A stretch of 64,000 nucleotides of DNA from Leptospira bouyouniensis. GTDB taxonomy: Bacteria > Spirochaetota > Leptospiria > Leptospirales > Leptospiraceae. The stretch is taken from the NCBI RefSeq assembly GCF_004769525.1, contig NZ_RQFT01000012.1:442001-506000 (forward strand), given 5' to 3'. Of this stretch, positions 1 to 10,223 are shown in pieces (positions within the stretch are counted from its first letter, which is position 1; the number at the start of each line of letters is the position of its first letter). The position numbers and the translations under genes are program-made. The notes under the pieces are model-generated. The model searched no databases and had not been told where the DNA came from. It saw nothing but the letters and a program-made list of their open reading frames with translations.

Positions 1-1
1 A

Positions 2-2740
2 AATGGAAATCTAACAAATTCGAGTTATAATGTTTGGGTCAGTGCCAAGGAAGAAGTTTGGTTTGATGTAAGTGACCACAACCGAATGGATATCTTACCT
101 GAAAAACGTTCTGTGGAACCAGGTGAGACGATAAAGGTTCAAATCAAGTCTCCCTTTCGAGAAGCGACTGCACTTGTTAGTATGGAAAGAGAAGGTGTGA
201 TAGATTACTTTGTCACTCCGGTCAGTGGAAAAGATCCATTCATAAGTGTTCCAATAAAAAAAGAATATGCACCTAATGTTTATATTTCAGTATTTCTTGT
301 TCGAGGTCGAATGGGAGATCCAAAACCAACAGGCCTTGTGGATTTAGCCAAACCAAGTTACCGTTTGGGTCTTTCGATGTTAAAAGTAGGATACAAACCG
401 TACAGTTTGTCCGTATCAGTCACTCCCAACAAAAAACAATACCAAGTGCGAGAGACTGCAGACGTAGAACTAGAAATCAAAACATCAGATGGGAAAATAC
501 CAACAGAAGGGACGGAAGTGACTCTCGCCGTTGTGGACGAAGCACTCCTTGAACTTTCTCCGAATCATACCTGGAATTTACTTGATGTTATGATGGGGTC
601 AAGGCCTCACCAAGTGGTAACTTCCACTGCCCAATCCCAAATTATTGGGAAACGGCATTTTGGTTTGAAAGCAAAACCCGAAGGAGGGGGCGGTGGGAAA
701 CAATCTACACGTTCCTTGTTTGAAACTTTATTATATTGGAAAGGAAAAGCCATTGTTGGAAAAGAAGGGAAATTCAAATTTAGTTTTCCTTTGAATGATT
801 CACTTACCACCTTTCGAATCGTTGCCATAGCCACTTCAGGAGCGAGAGAGTTTGGGACAGGGATGGCCAAAATCCAAACCTCACAAAAAATCCAGACTTT
901 TTCTGGAATACCACCTGTTGTACGATTAGGTGATACATTGCAACATGAAGTAAACCTTCGCAATGCTGGGGATATGAAAGAACAACTCCGTGTCCGTATG
1001 AGTGTTGTAGACATAAAAAATGGAGCAGAAGTAAAATCTGAATTAGAAACAAAGTCGGCATTTCTTTCTCCAGGGGAAACAAAACAAATTACTTGGGATT
1101 TGACGGTTCCTGAAGATAGCACCAAACGAAAGTTTTCTCTCGAAGTGTCTTCACCGAATGGAACTGTTATGGATTCACTATCAGTAGAACAAACTGTTAT
1201 TCCTGCCTTTACAGAACGAGTCTACCAAGCTGGTCTCTTTTTATATGAATCTCCGTTCAAAGAATCCGTTCAGACACCACCTGGATCCAAAGAAAATTCA
1301 GGTAAGATGGTTTGGAAGGCTTCTCCAACTATTCTCACTAGCATCGGAGGGATCCAGAAATATTTCCAAACCTATCCATATTCGTGTATGGAACAACGAG
1401 TTTCCAAAGCAATCGGTTTACGATCAGATACTTTATGGAATGAAGTGATTGGAGATTTAAATTCATTTTTGGATTATGATGGATTGGTTAAATACTTTGC
1501 AAGGATGGAACATGGAAGTGAAATTCTAACTTCATATGTATTAACATCTGCTAAATTAACTAACAAAACCATTCCCGAAGAAACTCTATCTCGGATGTTA
1601 GCTGGTTTACAAGGATTTTTGGATGGAAGGGTGTATGGCGAAAGGTATCGATTTGGTGCAGACCTTGTGGTTCGAAAGATTATCGTTTGGGAGGCACTCA
1701 CTCGTTACCAAACATATGATTGGGAGCAGGTTCGTCCGATTTTTGAAGGGATCGAATTTTTACCAACGGCGTCACTCATTGATTTGTCAGATATTTATGG
1801 TAGGGTGAATGGAGCCGATCCGAAAGTAAAAAATCGACTTTATAGTGTTTTGCGATCAAGATTAAACCTTCAAGGATCAGAGTTAATCATTGCCGATTCG
1901 GGATTTACTAATCCTTGGTGGATTTTAGGAAGTCGTGATTATACGATGTCAAAGTTTTTACTTTGGGTGATTTCGGAACCATCTTATAAAAAAGATCTAC
2001 CTCGTATCATCAAAGCCTTTGTCAAAATGCAAAAACAAGGTAGGTATGACAGTACATTAGGAAATGCTTATTCAGTTCTTGTGTTTGATCGTGTGAGTAA
2101 ACTTTTGGAAGGGGAAAAGGTGACAGGAGGGAAAGTTAAGGTCCAAACGGAGAAAGAGAATTTGTTGTTAGAACCGAATGGAAAACAAACTGTCACACAA
2201 ACACTTGATACTAGTCCACAATTCGTAACTGTCTCCTATGAAGGAAAAGGAAAACCTTGGATCGAATGGTCGGTGCAAAGTATTCTCCCTCTCAAGGAAC
2301 CAATCGCGAGTGGGTATCGTTTGAAACGAAGTTGGGAACCAATCCAAGTGGCAAAATCTGGGGTATTGTCCAAAGGGGATACCATCAAAGTGAAAATTGA
2401 AATCGATGCCGATTCTGATAAAACTTGGGTGGTTGTGGAAGACCCAATCCCACCAGGTTCCCTCCCACTTGGGCGTGGATTCGGGCGTGAAAGTCAAATT
2501 GGGCAAGACAAACCGGGGGATACTTCCTATTACCTCAGTTTTGAAGAGAAAACCCTCTCACTTTACCGTGCCTATTTTGAGTATTTGCCAAAAGGTAAAC
2601 ATACCATTGAACATAGTTACCGTCTGAACCATGTTGGTACGTTTGTGATGCCATCGACTCGAATAGAGGCGATGTATTCGCCGGAAACCCATGCCGAATG
2701 GCCTAACGAAATCGTGAGGATTTCGGAAAATAAGGAATAG
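2..2740 (+). CDS. Alpha-2-macroglobulin family protein, 5'-truncated by window edge
   Basis: The reading frame is open to the first bases of the window, so the ATG at position 86 is internal and the true start, with any signal peptide, lies upstream. The visible ~913 residues carry macroglobulin-like beta domains, a Gly-rich loop near 680-715, and a C-M-E-Q motif at 1385-1396. That motif matches the Cys-x-Glu-Gln thioester of bacterial alpha-2-macroglobulins, followed by the helical thioester domain and a C-terminal beta domain. By family knowledge these are periplasmic or envelope proteins that trap proteases covalently. The usual partner, penicillin-binding protein 1C, is not downstream; an alkaline-phosphatase-superfamily protein follows after 29 bases. 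Family assignment is firm; the trapping function is inferred from the intact thioester. Confidence 0.88.
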   Translation, partial: NGNLTNSSYNVWVSAKEEVWFDVSDHNRMDILPEKRSVEPGETIKVQIKSPFREATALVSMEREGVIDYFVTPVSGKDPFISVPIKKEYAPNVYISVFLVRGRMGDPKPTGLVDLAKPSYRLGLSMLKVGYKPYSLSVSVTPNKKQYQVRETADVELEIKTSDGKIPTEGTEVTLAVVDEALLELSPNHTWNLLDVMMGSRPHQVVTSTAQSQIIGKRHFGLKAKPEGGGGGKQSTRSLFETLLYWKGKAIVGKEGKFKFSFPLNDSLTTFRIVAIATSGAREFGTGMAKIQTSQKIQTFSGIPPVVRLGDTLQHEVNLRNAGDMKEQLRVRMSVVDIKNGAEVKSELETKSAFLSPGETKQITWDLTVPEDSTKRKFSLEVSSPNGTVMDSLSVEQTVIPAFTERVYQAGLFLYESPFKESVQTPPGSKENSGKMVWKASPTILTSIGGIQKYFQTYPYSCMEQRVSKAIGLRSDTLWNEVIGDLNSFLDYDGLVKYFARMEHGSEILTSYVLTSAKLTNKTIPEETLSRMLAGLQGFLDGRVYGERYRFGADLVVRKIIVWEALTRYQTYDWEQVRPIFEGIEFLPTASLIDLSDIYGRVNGADPKVKNRLYSVLRSRLNLQGSELIIADSGFTNPWWILGSRDYTMSKFLLWVISEPSYKKDLPRIIKAFVKMQKQGRYDSTLGNAYSVLVFDRVSKLLEGEKVTGGKVKVQTEKENLLLEPNGKQTVTQTLDTSPQFVTVSYEGKGKPWIEWSVQSILPLKEPIASGYRLKRSWEPIQVAKSGVLSKGDTIKVKIEIDADSDKTWVVVEDPIPPGSLPLGRGFGRESQIGQDKPGDTSYYLSFEEKTLSLYRAYFEYLPKGKHTIEHSYRLNHVGTFVMPSTRIEAMYSPETHAEWPNEIVRISENKE

Positions 2741-2769
2741 GAAAAGTTTACGGATAAAGAGGGTTTGGA

Positions 2770-5040
2770 ATGATGACTCTAATGGGTCCGATCCAAGCCC
2801 CTCTTTTCCCAATCCGAGTTTTTAAAATATCCCTATTCTATTCGGTTTTTTTTTATCTATTTTTCCTAGTCTTTAATACTAGTTTTACTATTATGGGAGT
2901 TGATGTCGGCGACTTCCTAAAACAATACTTAGGTGCCTTTTTTGGTGTTTATTTATCCACGACCTTAAAGGTTTTTTCCGTCTCTTTGTTTCTCAACTCA
3001 AGTTTATTTTCCTTGGTTTACCTTGTTTTTTATTTTTTTAAAAAACCGGAAACCAAGTGGTATCTCTTAGCTTTGATTGTGTTTGGAATTGAATGTTTGG
3101 CACTTTGTCAGTCGATGGTTAAATTCCCACAAATTTATGGAGAATTCTTTTTCTTTCGGTATCCAAGTTTTGCACCTTTTTTATATTTTTTAACTGATTT
3201 TATCTCGCCGATTGTACCTAGCGTTTGTTTGTTAGTTCTGCTTTTTGTTTTGTTGGGAACTTTATTAAGACAAGTATACTTTCATAAAAACAAAGAAAGT
3301 TTTTTTGTTATCCTTCATGTTTTGCTATTAGTTTTTTTCCATATCCATGGATTGTATGTGATTGGGATTTTGTATTTAGCCCTTATCTTATGGCAAGGTA
3401 AGAAATACCAAAATATCCATATCAAAACATATGGAATATTAATTCTTTTCATTTTGTTTTTGTATCTTTTACCAAACCTTTGGATATTGATATCTTCTTT
3501 TCGTTATTCGGGAACAGAAGGAAAACCCCCAATTTTCATTTTATCTGCAGATTCTCTCAGATATGATAAAATTGGAACTCAGATAAATGGAAAATCGATC
3601 ACACCAAACATAGATTTATTTAAAGAAGATAGTTTTGTATTCCATGACCACCATACAACGATTCCGCGAACATTTCCAAGTTGGGCAGATACTCTGACTG
3701 GTAAATATGCGATGGAACACAAAGTTAGGGATATGTTTCCTTCACCAGATGAAAAACAAAGGATTGGTTCTGCATCATTTCCTACCCTTCAACAAATTTT
3801 AAAAAAATTAAATTATGATCACTTTGCTATTGGTAGTTTCGCAGCGGATATATTCCCACGTGCGAATTTTGGATTTGATGAGGTATATGCACCTAACTTC
3901 AATGCAAGGATCATGACAGTGCAACGGACGGCGGAAACTCAAATCCTTTTATTACCATTCCTTGTAGGTTCCTGGTTTTCTGGAGGGATGTATTTAGAAG
4001 AACTTGATGGTCTGTCCACTTGGGGGGATGGCGAAAGGTTACTAGGTCGGTTTCGTAGTCTAGTCAACGAACGGAAACAATCTCCATATTCAATAACATA
4101 TTTTTCCAGTGTGATCCACTTTCCTTATACACCAGCATACCCTTATTACAAACAATTCACAAATCCCAACTATTATGGTAAATACAAGTATCTCAAATTT
4201 GTCGATCCTACGGATGCAAATCTTCCCAACTCAGAGGAAATCTTACAAATTCGTAGCTTATTTGATAGCGCTGTATTTGCCTTTGATCAAGAATTTGGTG
4301 AAATGGTTGGTTTTTTAAAAGAGAAAGGAATTTATGATGATGCAATCATCATTCTTACTGCTGACCATGGGGAGGCACTTTATGAGGATGTCCACGGACA
4401 AGGCCATGGGGAACATTTACGTGGAGAATCTGTCACTCATGTTCCCCTAATGATCAAGTTTCCAAAATTTTACCAAAACCAAACAAAGGAAAAAGATTTT
4501 TATGGGATCACATCAAGTATAGATTTGGTTCCAACTCTCCTTGACTATTTTGAAATTCCATTACAAAAAGAATACCCCGGTAAATCACTGTTAGCTGTTC
4601 TTGGAGAAAAGGATTGGAAAGAAAATCGCTTCGTATATGCGGAGACTGGTATTTGGTTTTCCGATGTTGGGAATCATTTTTTCCAAAAACAAAGAATCCC
4701 ATATCCAAATATATTAACATTACATCAAGTAGTCCCAGAAGAGGACTACCAAATTATGATCACCGATCCAATTTATAGAGAAACCATTGCGTTCTCTAAA
4801 CACAGAAGCATCCAAAATTCTGATTTCAAACTCATTTACATACCGACTCGGGAAGGAGTGAAGTTTGAGTTATACGATCGTAAAAAAGATCCACTCAACA
4901 AGAATAATTTATATCCCAATCATCCAATGGCTTCCAAAATGAAGGAAACCTTGTACCAAACCGTAATGAGGTGGGAAAGTGCCTCATTAGCTGGTGAATA
5001 TTTGATCCCAAGTTCTTTATCTGATATAAATGAAAACTAA
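2770..5040 (+). CDS. Membrane-anchored sulfatase/LtaS-like alkaline phosphatase superfamily protein
   Basis: This is a 756-residue protein with about six hydrophobic segments in the first 240 residues, then an extracytoplasmic alkaline-phosphatase-superfamily domain. Visible metal-site motifs are SADSLRYD (near residue 258) and TADHGE with downstream HGQGHGEH. The nucleophile position, which is Cys or Ser in sulfatases (C/S-x-P-S-R), reads T-F-P-S-W with Thr301. A Thr there is typical of phosphoglycerol and phosphoethanolamine transferases, so this is unlikely to be a formylglycine sulfatase. The substrate is unknown. An AAAGAGGG ribosome site lies six bases before the ATG-ATG start. carB follows after 21 bases. 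Confidence 0.85.
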   Translation: MMTLMGPIQAPLFPIRVFKISLFYSVFFYLFFLVFNTSFTIMGVDVGDFLKQYLGAFFGVYLSTTLKVFSVSLFLNSSLFSLVYLVFYFFKKPETKWYLLALIVFGIECLALCQSMVKFPQIYGEFFFFRYPSFAPFLYFLTDFISPIVPSVCLLVLLFVLLGTLLRQVYFHKNKESFFVILHVLLLVFFHIHGLYVIGILYLALILWQGKKYQNIHIKTYGILILFILFLYLLPNLWILISSFRYSGTEGKPPIFILSADSLRYDKIGTQINGKSITPNIDLFKEDSFVFHDHHTTIPRTFPSWADTLTGKYAMEHKVRDMFPSPDEKQRIGSASFPTLQQILKKLNYDHFAIGSFAADIFPRANFGFDEVYAPNFNARIMTVQRTAETQILLLPFLVGSWFSGGMYLEELDGLSTWGDGERLLGRFRSLVNERKQSPYSITYFSSVIHFPYTPAYPYYKQFTNPNYYGKYKYLKFVDPTDANLPNSEEILQIRSLFDSAVFAFDQEFGEMVGFLKEKGIYDDAIIILTADHGEALYEDVHGQGHGEHLRGESVTHVPLMIKFPKFYQNQTKEKDFYGITSSIDLVPTLLDYFEIPLQKEYPGKSLLAVLGEKDWKENRFVYAETGIWFSDVGNHFFQKQRIPYPNILTLHQVVPEEDYQIMITDPIYRETIAFSKHRSIQNSDFKLIYIPTREGVKFELYDRKKDPLNKNNLYPNHPMASKMKETLYQTVMRWESASLAGEYLIPSSLSDINEN

Positions 5041-5061
5041 GAAGAAAAATAAGAGGAAACT

Positions 5062-8000
5062 ATGCCGCAACGTAACGACTTAAAATCAATTTTGATCATC
5101 GGATCCGGACCTATCGTAATCGGGCAGGCATGTGAGTTTGACTATTCTGGAACCCAAGCAACAAAGGCGCTTCGGGAAAAAGGAATTCGAGTCATATTGG
5201 TAAATTCGAATCCAGCAACCATCATGACCGATCCCGATCTAGCCGATGCCACTTATATTGAACCTCTTACGGTTCCTGTCCTTGAGAAAATCATTAAAAA
5301 AGAAAAGCCTGATGCCATCTTACCAACTGTCGGAGGACAAACCGCACTTAACCTAGCACTAGCCTTACACCGAGAAGGAATATTAGAAAAATATAATGTG
5401 GAGTTGATCGGTGCCAAAGTAGAAGCCATTCGGAAAGCAGAAGATCGTGAGTTATTCAAACTCGCAATGGAAAAACTTGGAATTCGGGTGGCGAAGTCTT
5501 TTATGGTTTCTGATATGGAAGCTGCAAGGAAAGCAAAAGATGAAATTGGATTTCCAATTATCATTCGTCCTGCCTTCACTTTAGGTGGGACGGGAGGTGG
5601 AACTTGTTACGACGAATCTGAATTTGAAGAGATCGCTCAAAAAGGTTTATCTGCATCGCCAATTTCTCAAGTATTAGTCGAAGAATCTGTCATGGGATGG
5701 AAAGAATTCGAATTAGAAGTAATGCGAGATTTGAATGATAATGTGGTTATCATTTGTTCAATCGAAAACTTGGACCCAATGGGAGTCCATACAGGAGATT
5801 CAATTACTGTCGCCCCACAACAAACATTAAGTGATAAAGAATACCAAAGATTACGAGATATGTCGATTGATATCATTCGTGAGATTGGTGTGGAAACAGG
5901 TGGATCCAATATCCAATTTGCAGTGAACCCGGAGAACGGTGATGTGATTGTGATTGAAATGAATCCAAGGGTTTCTCGTTCCTCAGCACTAGCTTCAAAA
6001 GCGACAGGATTCCCAATCGCAAAAATCGCAGCACTGCTTTCGATAGGTTATACTTTAGATGAAATCCGAAATGATATAACTCGCGTAACTCCTGCTAGTT
6101 TTGAACCATCAATTGATTACGTAGTTACAAAAATTCCGAGGTTTGCATTTGAAAAATTCCCGGGATCTGACAATACATTAGGCGTTCAAATGAAAGCTGT
6201 TGGGGAAGCAATGGCCATCGGACGAAACTTCAAAGAAAGTTTTCAAAAAGCCTTACGATCGTTAGAGACAGACAGATTTGGATTTGGAAGTGACGGTTAT
6301 TTAAAAGAGCTTATGGAATGGGAAGCCGTTCCAATCGAACAAAGAAAAGAATGGTTAACTGCTAAAGTAAAACGCCCAACCGACAAACGAATTTTTTATG
6401 TAAAGATGGCGTTTGATTTTGGAATGAGCGTGGAAGAAATCCATGAAATTTGTAAAATTGATCCTTGGTTTTTATATCAATTTGAGGAACTTTTCCAACT
6501 GGAAAACAAATACCGTAAAGAAGGGAATACAATCATCGAGGAAATGAAACAAGCTGGTTTTTCGAATCGCCAACTAGCCTTCCTTTCTAAAGAAGAACAA
6601 ATTTTAGCGCAGGTAAGAAGTGGTGCTGCCATTGACATCACAAAAGCGAAAGTGGACAAAACTCTTAGGGAAGAAGAAGAAAAAATTGAATCTTACTTAG
6701 AAGAAAAAAACATCCAACCAGTTTACAAACGAATTGATACTTGTGCAGGTGAGTTTGAAGCCTTTACTCCTTACATGTATTCAACCTATGATGATGAAGA
6801 TGAATCAGATGTCACCTCAAAGAAAAAAGTTATGATTCTTGGTGGGGGACCAAACCGAATTGGACAAGGGATTGAATTCGATTATTGCTGTTGCCATGCA
6901 TCTTTTTCCTTACAAGAAGCAGGTGTTGAATCCATCATGGTCAATTCAAATCCAGAAACGGTTTCTACCGATTATGATACTTCGGACAGATTGTACTTTG
7001 AGCCACTCAGTTTAGAAGATGTGATGGCAATTTTCAAAAAAGAAAGACCGGATGGAGTCATTGTTCAATTAGGTGGTCAAACTCCATTGAAACTCGCAAA
7101 ATCTTTGGAAAAAAGAGGAGTTCCTATTTTGGGAACAAGTCCCGATTCAATCGACCGTGCAGAAGACAGAAAACGATTTGCTGAAGTGTTAGAAAAATTA
7201 AATCTTAAATCTCCTGAAAATGGAATTGCATCTTCCAAAGACAAAGCGAGAGAAATTGCCAGAAAAATAGGTTACCCAGTCCTAGTAAGACCATCATATG
7301 TGTTAGGTGGTCGAGCAATGCTAATTGTCAATGAAGAAACAGAATTAGACAAGTACATGGAAGAAGCAGAAGAAGTTTCAGAAGACAGACCTCTACTTGT
7401 GGATTCCTTTTTACAAGATGCAACGGAAGTTGATGTGGACGCACTTTGTGATGGAAAGGATGTTTTTATTGCAGGAGTTATGGAACATATTGAAGAAGCA
7501 GGAATCCATTCTGGTGACTCAGCATGTGTATTACCACCTCAAAGTATTTCACAAAAAATGATCCTAGAGATTGAAGAGGCAACTTATCGTCTAGCTTTGG
7601 AATTAGATGTAAAAGGACTTATCAATGTCCAGTATGCCATTAAAGATGAAACATTATATGTATTAGAAGTAAACCCAAGAGCTTCAAGGACAGTTCCGTT
7701 TGTTGCAAAATCAATTGGAATCCCAATCGTGAAAATTGCTGTACGATTGATGCTCGGTGAACCACTTTCATCTTTTAAATTGGGGAAACGTTATTCTGCA
7801 CCAATGATCACTGTCAAAGAAGCAGTGCTTCCTTTTAGTAAGTTCCCTGGTGTAGATACTATTCTTGGTCCAGAAATGAGATCAACAGGCGAAGTGATGG
7901 GTGTTGCAGCAACAAAAGGTGAAGCATTTGTCAAAGCTCAAATTATGGCTGGTGAAGAGCCGCCAAAACACGGAACTGTTTTTGTTACAATCAATGATAA

Positions 8001-8373
8001 AACAAAAAAAGAATTATTGGAATCAGTGAGATCTCTTTCGAACCTTGGTTATAATATCATAGCAACAGAAGGAACCCATAAGTTTTTATCAGACAATGGA
8101 ATTTTATCGAGTAAAATCAATAAGATCTATGATGGGTATTTTCCAAACGTAATTGATTACATCAAAGAGAAAAAAATACATCTCATCATCAATACTCCGC
8201 TTTCAAGGGTAACACGCGAGAACGCGTTTACGATCAGACAAGCGGCTATTAAATACAAAGTTCCTTGTCTCACCACTTCTCAAGCAGCAAAGGCTCTAAT
8301 CCATGGACTTGTGGAAATGAAGGATAAAGGATATTCTGTGAACTCCCTTCAGGAAATTCATAAGAAAAAATAA
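5062..8373 (+). CDS. carB: Carbamoyl-phosphate synthase large subunit
   Basis: This is the large subunit that makes carbamoyl phosphate from bicarbonate, ammonia (delivered by CarA) and two ATP, feeding pyrimidine and arginine synthesis in the cytoplasm. The 1103 residues show the duplicated architecture. A first ATP-grasp half opens with [18 protein letters not shown]; a second opens near residue 587 with [20 protein letters not shown]-terminal MGS-like allosteric domain starts near residue 967. The acidic linker before the second half (DDEDESD) makes it slightly longer than the ~1075 usual. The start has a strong AGAGGA site five bases upstream. No carA is in the window. Confidence 0.98.
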   Translation: MPQRNDLKSILIIGSGPIVIGQACEFDYSGTQATKALREKGIRVILVNSNPATIMTDPDLADATYIEPLTVPVLEKIIKKEKPDAILPTVGGQTALNLALALHREGILEKYNVELIGAKVEAIRKAEDRELFKLAMEKLGIRVAKSFMVSDMEAARKAKDEIGFPIIIRPAFTLGGTGGGTCYDESEFEEIAQKGLSASPISQVLVEESVMGWKEFELEVMRDLNDNVVIICSIENLDPMGVHTGDSITVAPQQTLSDKEYQRLRDMSIDIIREIGVETGGSNIQFAVNPENGDVIVIEMNPRVSRSSALASKATGFPIAKIAALLSIGYTLDEIRNDITRVTPASFEPSIDYVVTKIPRFAFEKFPGSDNTLGVQMKAVGEAMAIGRNFKESFQKALRSLETDRFGFGSDGYLKELMEWEAVPIEQRKEWLTAKVKRPTDKRIFYVKMAFDFGMSVEEIHEICKIDPWFLYQFEELFQLENKYRKEGNTIIEEMKQAGFSNRQLAFLSKEEQILAQVRSGAAIDITKAKVDKTLREEEEKIESYLEEKNIQPVYKRIDTCAGEFEAFTPYMYSTYDDEDESDVTSKKKVMILGGGPNRIGQGIEFDYCCCHASFSLQEAGVESIMVNSNPETVSTDYDTSDRLYFEPLSLEDVMAIFKKERPDGVIVQLGGQTPLKLAKSLEKRGVPILGTSPDSIDRAEDRKRFAEVLEKLNLKSPENGIASSKDKAREIARKIGYPVLVRPSYVLGGRAMLIVNEETELDKYMEEAEEVSEDRPLLVDSFLQDATEVDVDALCDGKDVFIAGVMEHIEEAGIHSGDSACVLPPQSISQKMILEIEEATYRLALELDVKGLINVQYAIKDETLYVLEVNPRASRTVPFVAKSIGIPIVKIAVRLMLGEPLSSFKLGKRYSAPMITVKEAVLPFSKFPGVDTILGPEMRSTGEVMGVAATKGEAFVKAQIMAGEEPPKHGTVFVTINDKTKKELLESVRSLSNLGYNIIATEGTHKFLSDNGILSSKINKIYDGYFPNVIDYIKEKKIHLIINTPLSRVTRENAFTIRQAAIKYKVPCLTTSQAAKALIHGLVEMKDKGYSVNSLQEIHKKK

Positions 8374-8396
8374 CTAGAATCAATTAGATCACAAGA

Positions 8397-8425
8397 AGCG
8401 AATCCTTTTCAAATCAGGATTCGCT
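8397..8425. terminator. Hairpin between convergent carB and DUF1499 genes
   Basis: A perfect 10-bp inverted repeat (AGCGAATCCT at 8397-8406, AGGATTCGCT at 8416-8425) encloses a 9-base loop in the gap between two convergent genes. There is no clean T-tract on either side, so a bidirectional terminator is plausible but not proven. Confidence 0.5.
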
Positions 8426-8475
8426 AGATTGATACTTGGTTAAAAAATTTGATAAAGGGGGAAGATTCCCAACTA

Positions 8476-8943
8476 TTAAATTTCAATGTCCTTAAGGAGT
8501 GTTTCGATTCGTTTTCGGTTCACACCAAAATCTGATTTGCCAAGTCTCGATGCGGATCGAAAGTGTAAGAGTTTTGTTTTTTCATCAAAATAGAATTCAA
8601 CATCATCAACATATCGCATGAGTAATGATGTAAATTCAATGTATAAATAATTGTTCTCTTCTTTTACAATCTTTGTTCTAGGTGAGTCAAGAATCCTTTT
8701 TTTCAAAAGAAGAAGTGCATCACTCGTAGATTTTGTGTAAGGTGCAGGAGAACGGAAATGTTCTTTGTCAGCTGGATCAGAATAACTACTGATACAATTC
8801 GGAGTTTTCGGACATTCTAATAACTTCCCAGATCGAATCCCTAAATTGTCTGGTCTAGTGCCGGTACAGTTTGCCATAAATAATATGGTGAATGCCATAC
8901 AAGTGAATATACTCATGAATTTGTTTGAATCTTGTTTTCTCAT
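8476..8943 (-). CDS. DUF1499 family lipoprotein
   Basis: This is a 155-residue protein with a short signal peptide ending in L-F-M-A-N-C, a spirochaete-style lipobox, so it should be lipidated and envelope-attached. The mature part begins with the CPKTPNCISS motif that typifies DUF1499 proteins, whose function is unknown. An AAGGA site lies five to six bases before the ATG at 8943. It is followed by hairpin 8397-8425 and lies downstream of the DUF3999/DUF2339 pair on the same strand with a 44-base gap, so it may share their transcript. Confidence 0.85.
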   Translation of the reverse strand: MRKQDSNKFMSIFTCMAFTILFMANCTGTRPDNLGIRSGKLLECPKTPNCISSYSDPADKEHFRSPAPYTKSTSDALLLLKKRILDSPRTKIVKEENNYLYIEFTSLLMRYVDDVEFYFDEKTKLLHFRSASRLGKSDFGVNRKRIETLLKDIEI

Positions 8944-8987
8944 TGGGTCCTTCTTAATTGAATTTAATCCTGTTTTTATTTTTCCAT

Positions 8988-10223
8988 TTAGACTGTTTCT
9001 TTAACTACGAGTCTTTTTGATTTCAGAATTGAAAAAATAAAGAATAGTAAAGTGAAAATACCTAAATAAAATAGAGCCGTAGTGATATAACCTGAAATTG
9101 GTGGATAGATTAAGTTGTATCCAAAGTTTGGATTTTCCACTTCTTTCTCTAACTTTGCATATGTTGGAGTAATCTCTCTTAGATCATCTTCAGATGGATA
9201 GGTATAAGGGTCAAAGTTTGCAGCCCATTGGTATGGATTTCCATAATACAAAGTATAATTCGTATCATTCGAAAGATTGTCTGCAAAAAATAATATCTCT
9301 TCTAGCGGTTGTATGGTGACAACATCTTTTAGATGAAGGGTTTCATTTTCTCCATCTTCGATTTGGACTGTAAATTCAGAACTCAATGTACTAGACATAG
9401 GAATTTCTGTAAAAAGCCCATCTTTTTCTGTATGGTTGATTGTTCCTTGGAAGACAGTGTCCCATTCTTTTTTGTTCACTTTCCCTCGGACGGTGATGTA
9501 TCGTTCCCAGTTTTTTTCTTCAAAGGATAACTTCAAAGTTTGAAAGCTAGATTGATTTTCATTTGGAAAAGAAAAAAGGACAGAACTTTCCTCGAGAGTA
9601 GGGCTTGTTACTTGGTGAGTCCTTTCAAAATACAGATTTTTATTTTCTTTGGTTCTTGTAACGGAAGGGAATTTGAGATTTGAGCCAGTTTCTACTTCTA
9701 AGCGAACATAACGAAATTTTGTATTTCCTAAATCAATTTCTCCAGAACTTTGTGTCCCATACTTATACAAAAATACATTTTTCGTTTCAGAAAATTTATC
9801 TGGGTTGTCTCCAAGTTTTAAGGTGATGGATGTTTCATAATCATAGGCACTCGAAACAGTTAATTTTGAATAACTCATACCTTCTGGGAGTTTCGGAAGT
9901 TCTAATACATATATTTCCAACTCATCTTTTTTGGTGAATAGTAATTCAGGTTTTAGTTTTTCTGTGTATTTGCTGATCTCTTCTGCATTTCGAATTTTGT
10001 ATGGGACAATTTCTCCATTTTTTGTCAAACGAAGGTCCCCATAAAACGAATGTTTGTAAAACTCTTCATCGAGTAATACTTTGATGATTTTGTTTTCAGA
10101 ATTTTTTTGTGAGATTGAAATCTCTTTTTTGTACTTAAAATTTTCAACAGGCAATGGCCGTGCAATGAGTGATGATTGAGAAAGTAGGAAAAGTAAAATT
10201 GTGAATTGGTAGAACTTGTTCAT
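8988..10223 (-). CDS. DUF3999-like exported membrane protein
   Basis: The 411 residues have an N-terminal signal peptide (hydrophobic residues ~5-20), a large beta-rich extracytoplasmic region, and one C-terminal membrane segment (near residues 378-398) followed by a Lys/Arg-rich end. The layout, and coupling to a DUF2339 protein, match the DUF3999 family. Start ATG at 10223 overlaps the upstream stop as ATGA. Function is unknown. The pairing suggests a two-part envelope complex, which is inference from gene order. Confidence 0.72.
   Translation of the reverse strand: MNKFYQFTILLFLLSQSSLIARPLPVENFKYKKEISISQKNSENKIIKVLLDEEFYKHSFYGDLRLTKNGEIVPYKIRNAEEISKYTEKLKPELLFTKKDELEIYVLELPKLPEGMSYSKLTVSSAYDYETSITLKLGDNPDKFSETKNVFLYKYGTQSSGEIDLGNTKFRYVRLEVETGSNLKFPSVTRTKENKNLYFERTHQVTSPTLEESSVLFSFPNENQSSFQTLKLSFEEKNWERYITVRGKVNKKEWDTVFQGTINHTEKDGLFTEIPMSSTLSSEFTVQIEDGENETLHLKDVVTIQPLEEILFFADNLSNDTNYTLYYGNPYQWAANFDPYTYPSEDDLREITPTYAKLEKEVENPNFGYNLIYPPISGYITTALFYLGIFTLLFFIFSILKSKRLVVKETV

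Noticed and set aside
607..1125. 172-codon frame antisense to the alpha-2-macroglobulin gene
   Set aside because: No family similarity, and the plus-strand frame is well supported.
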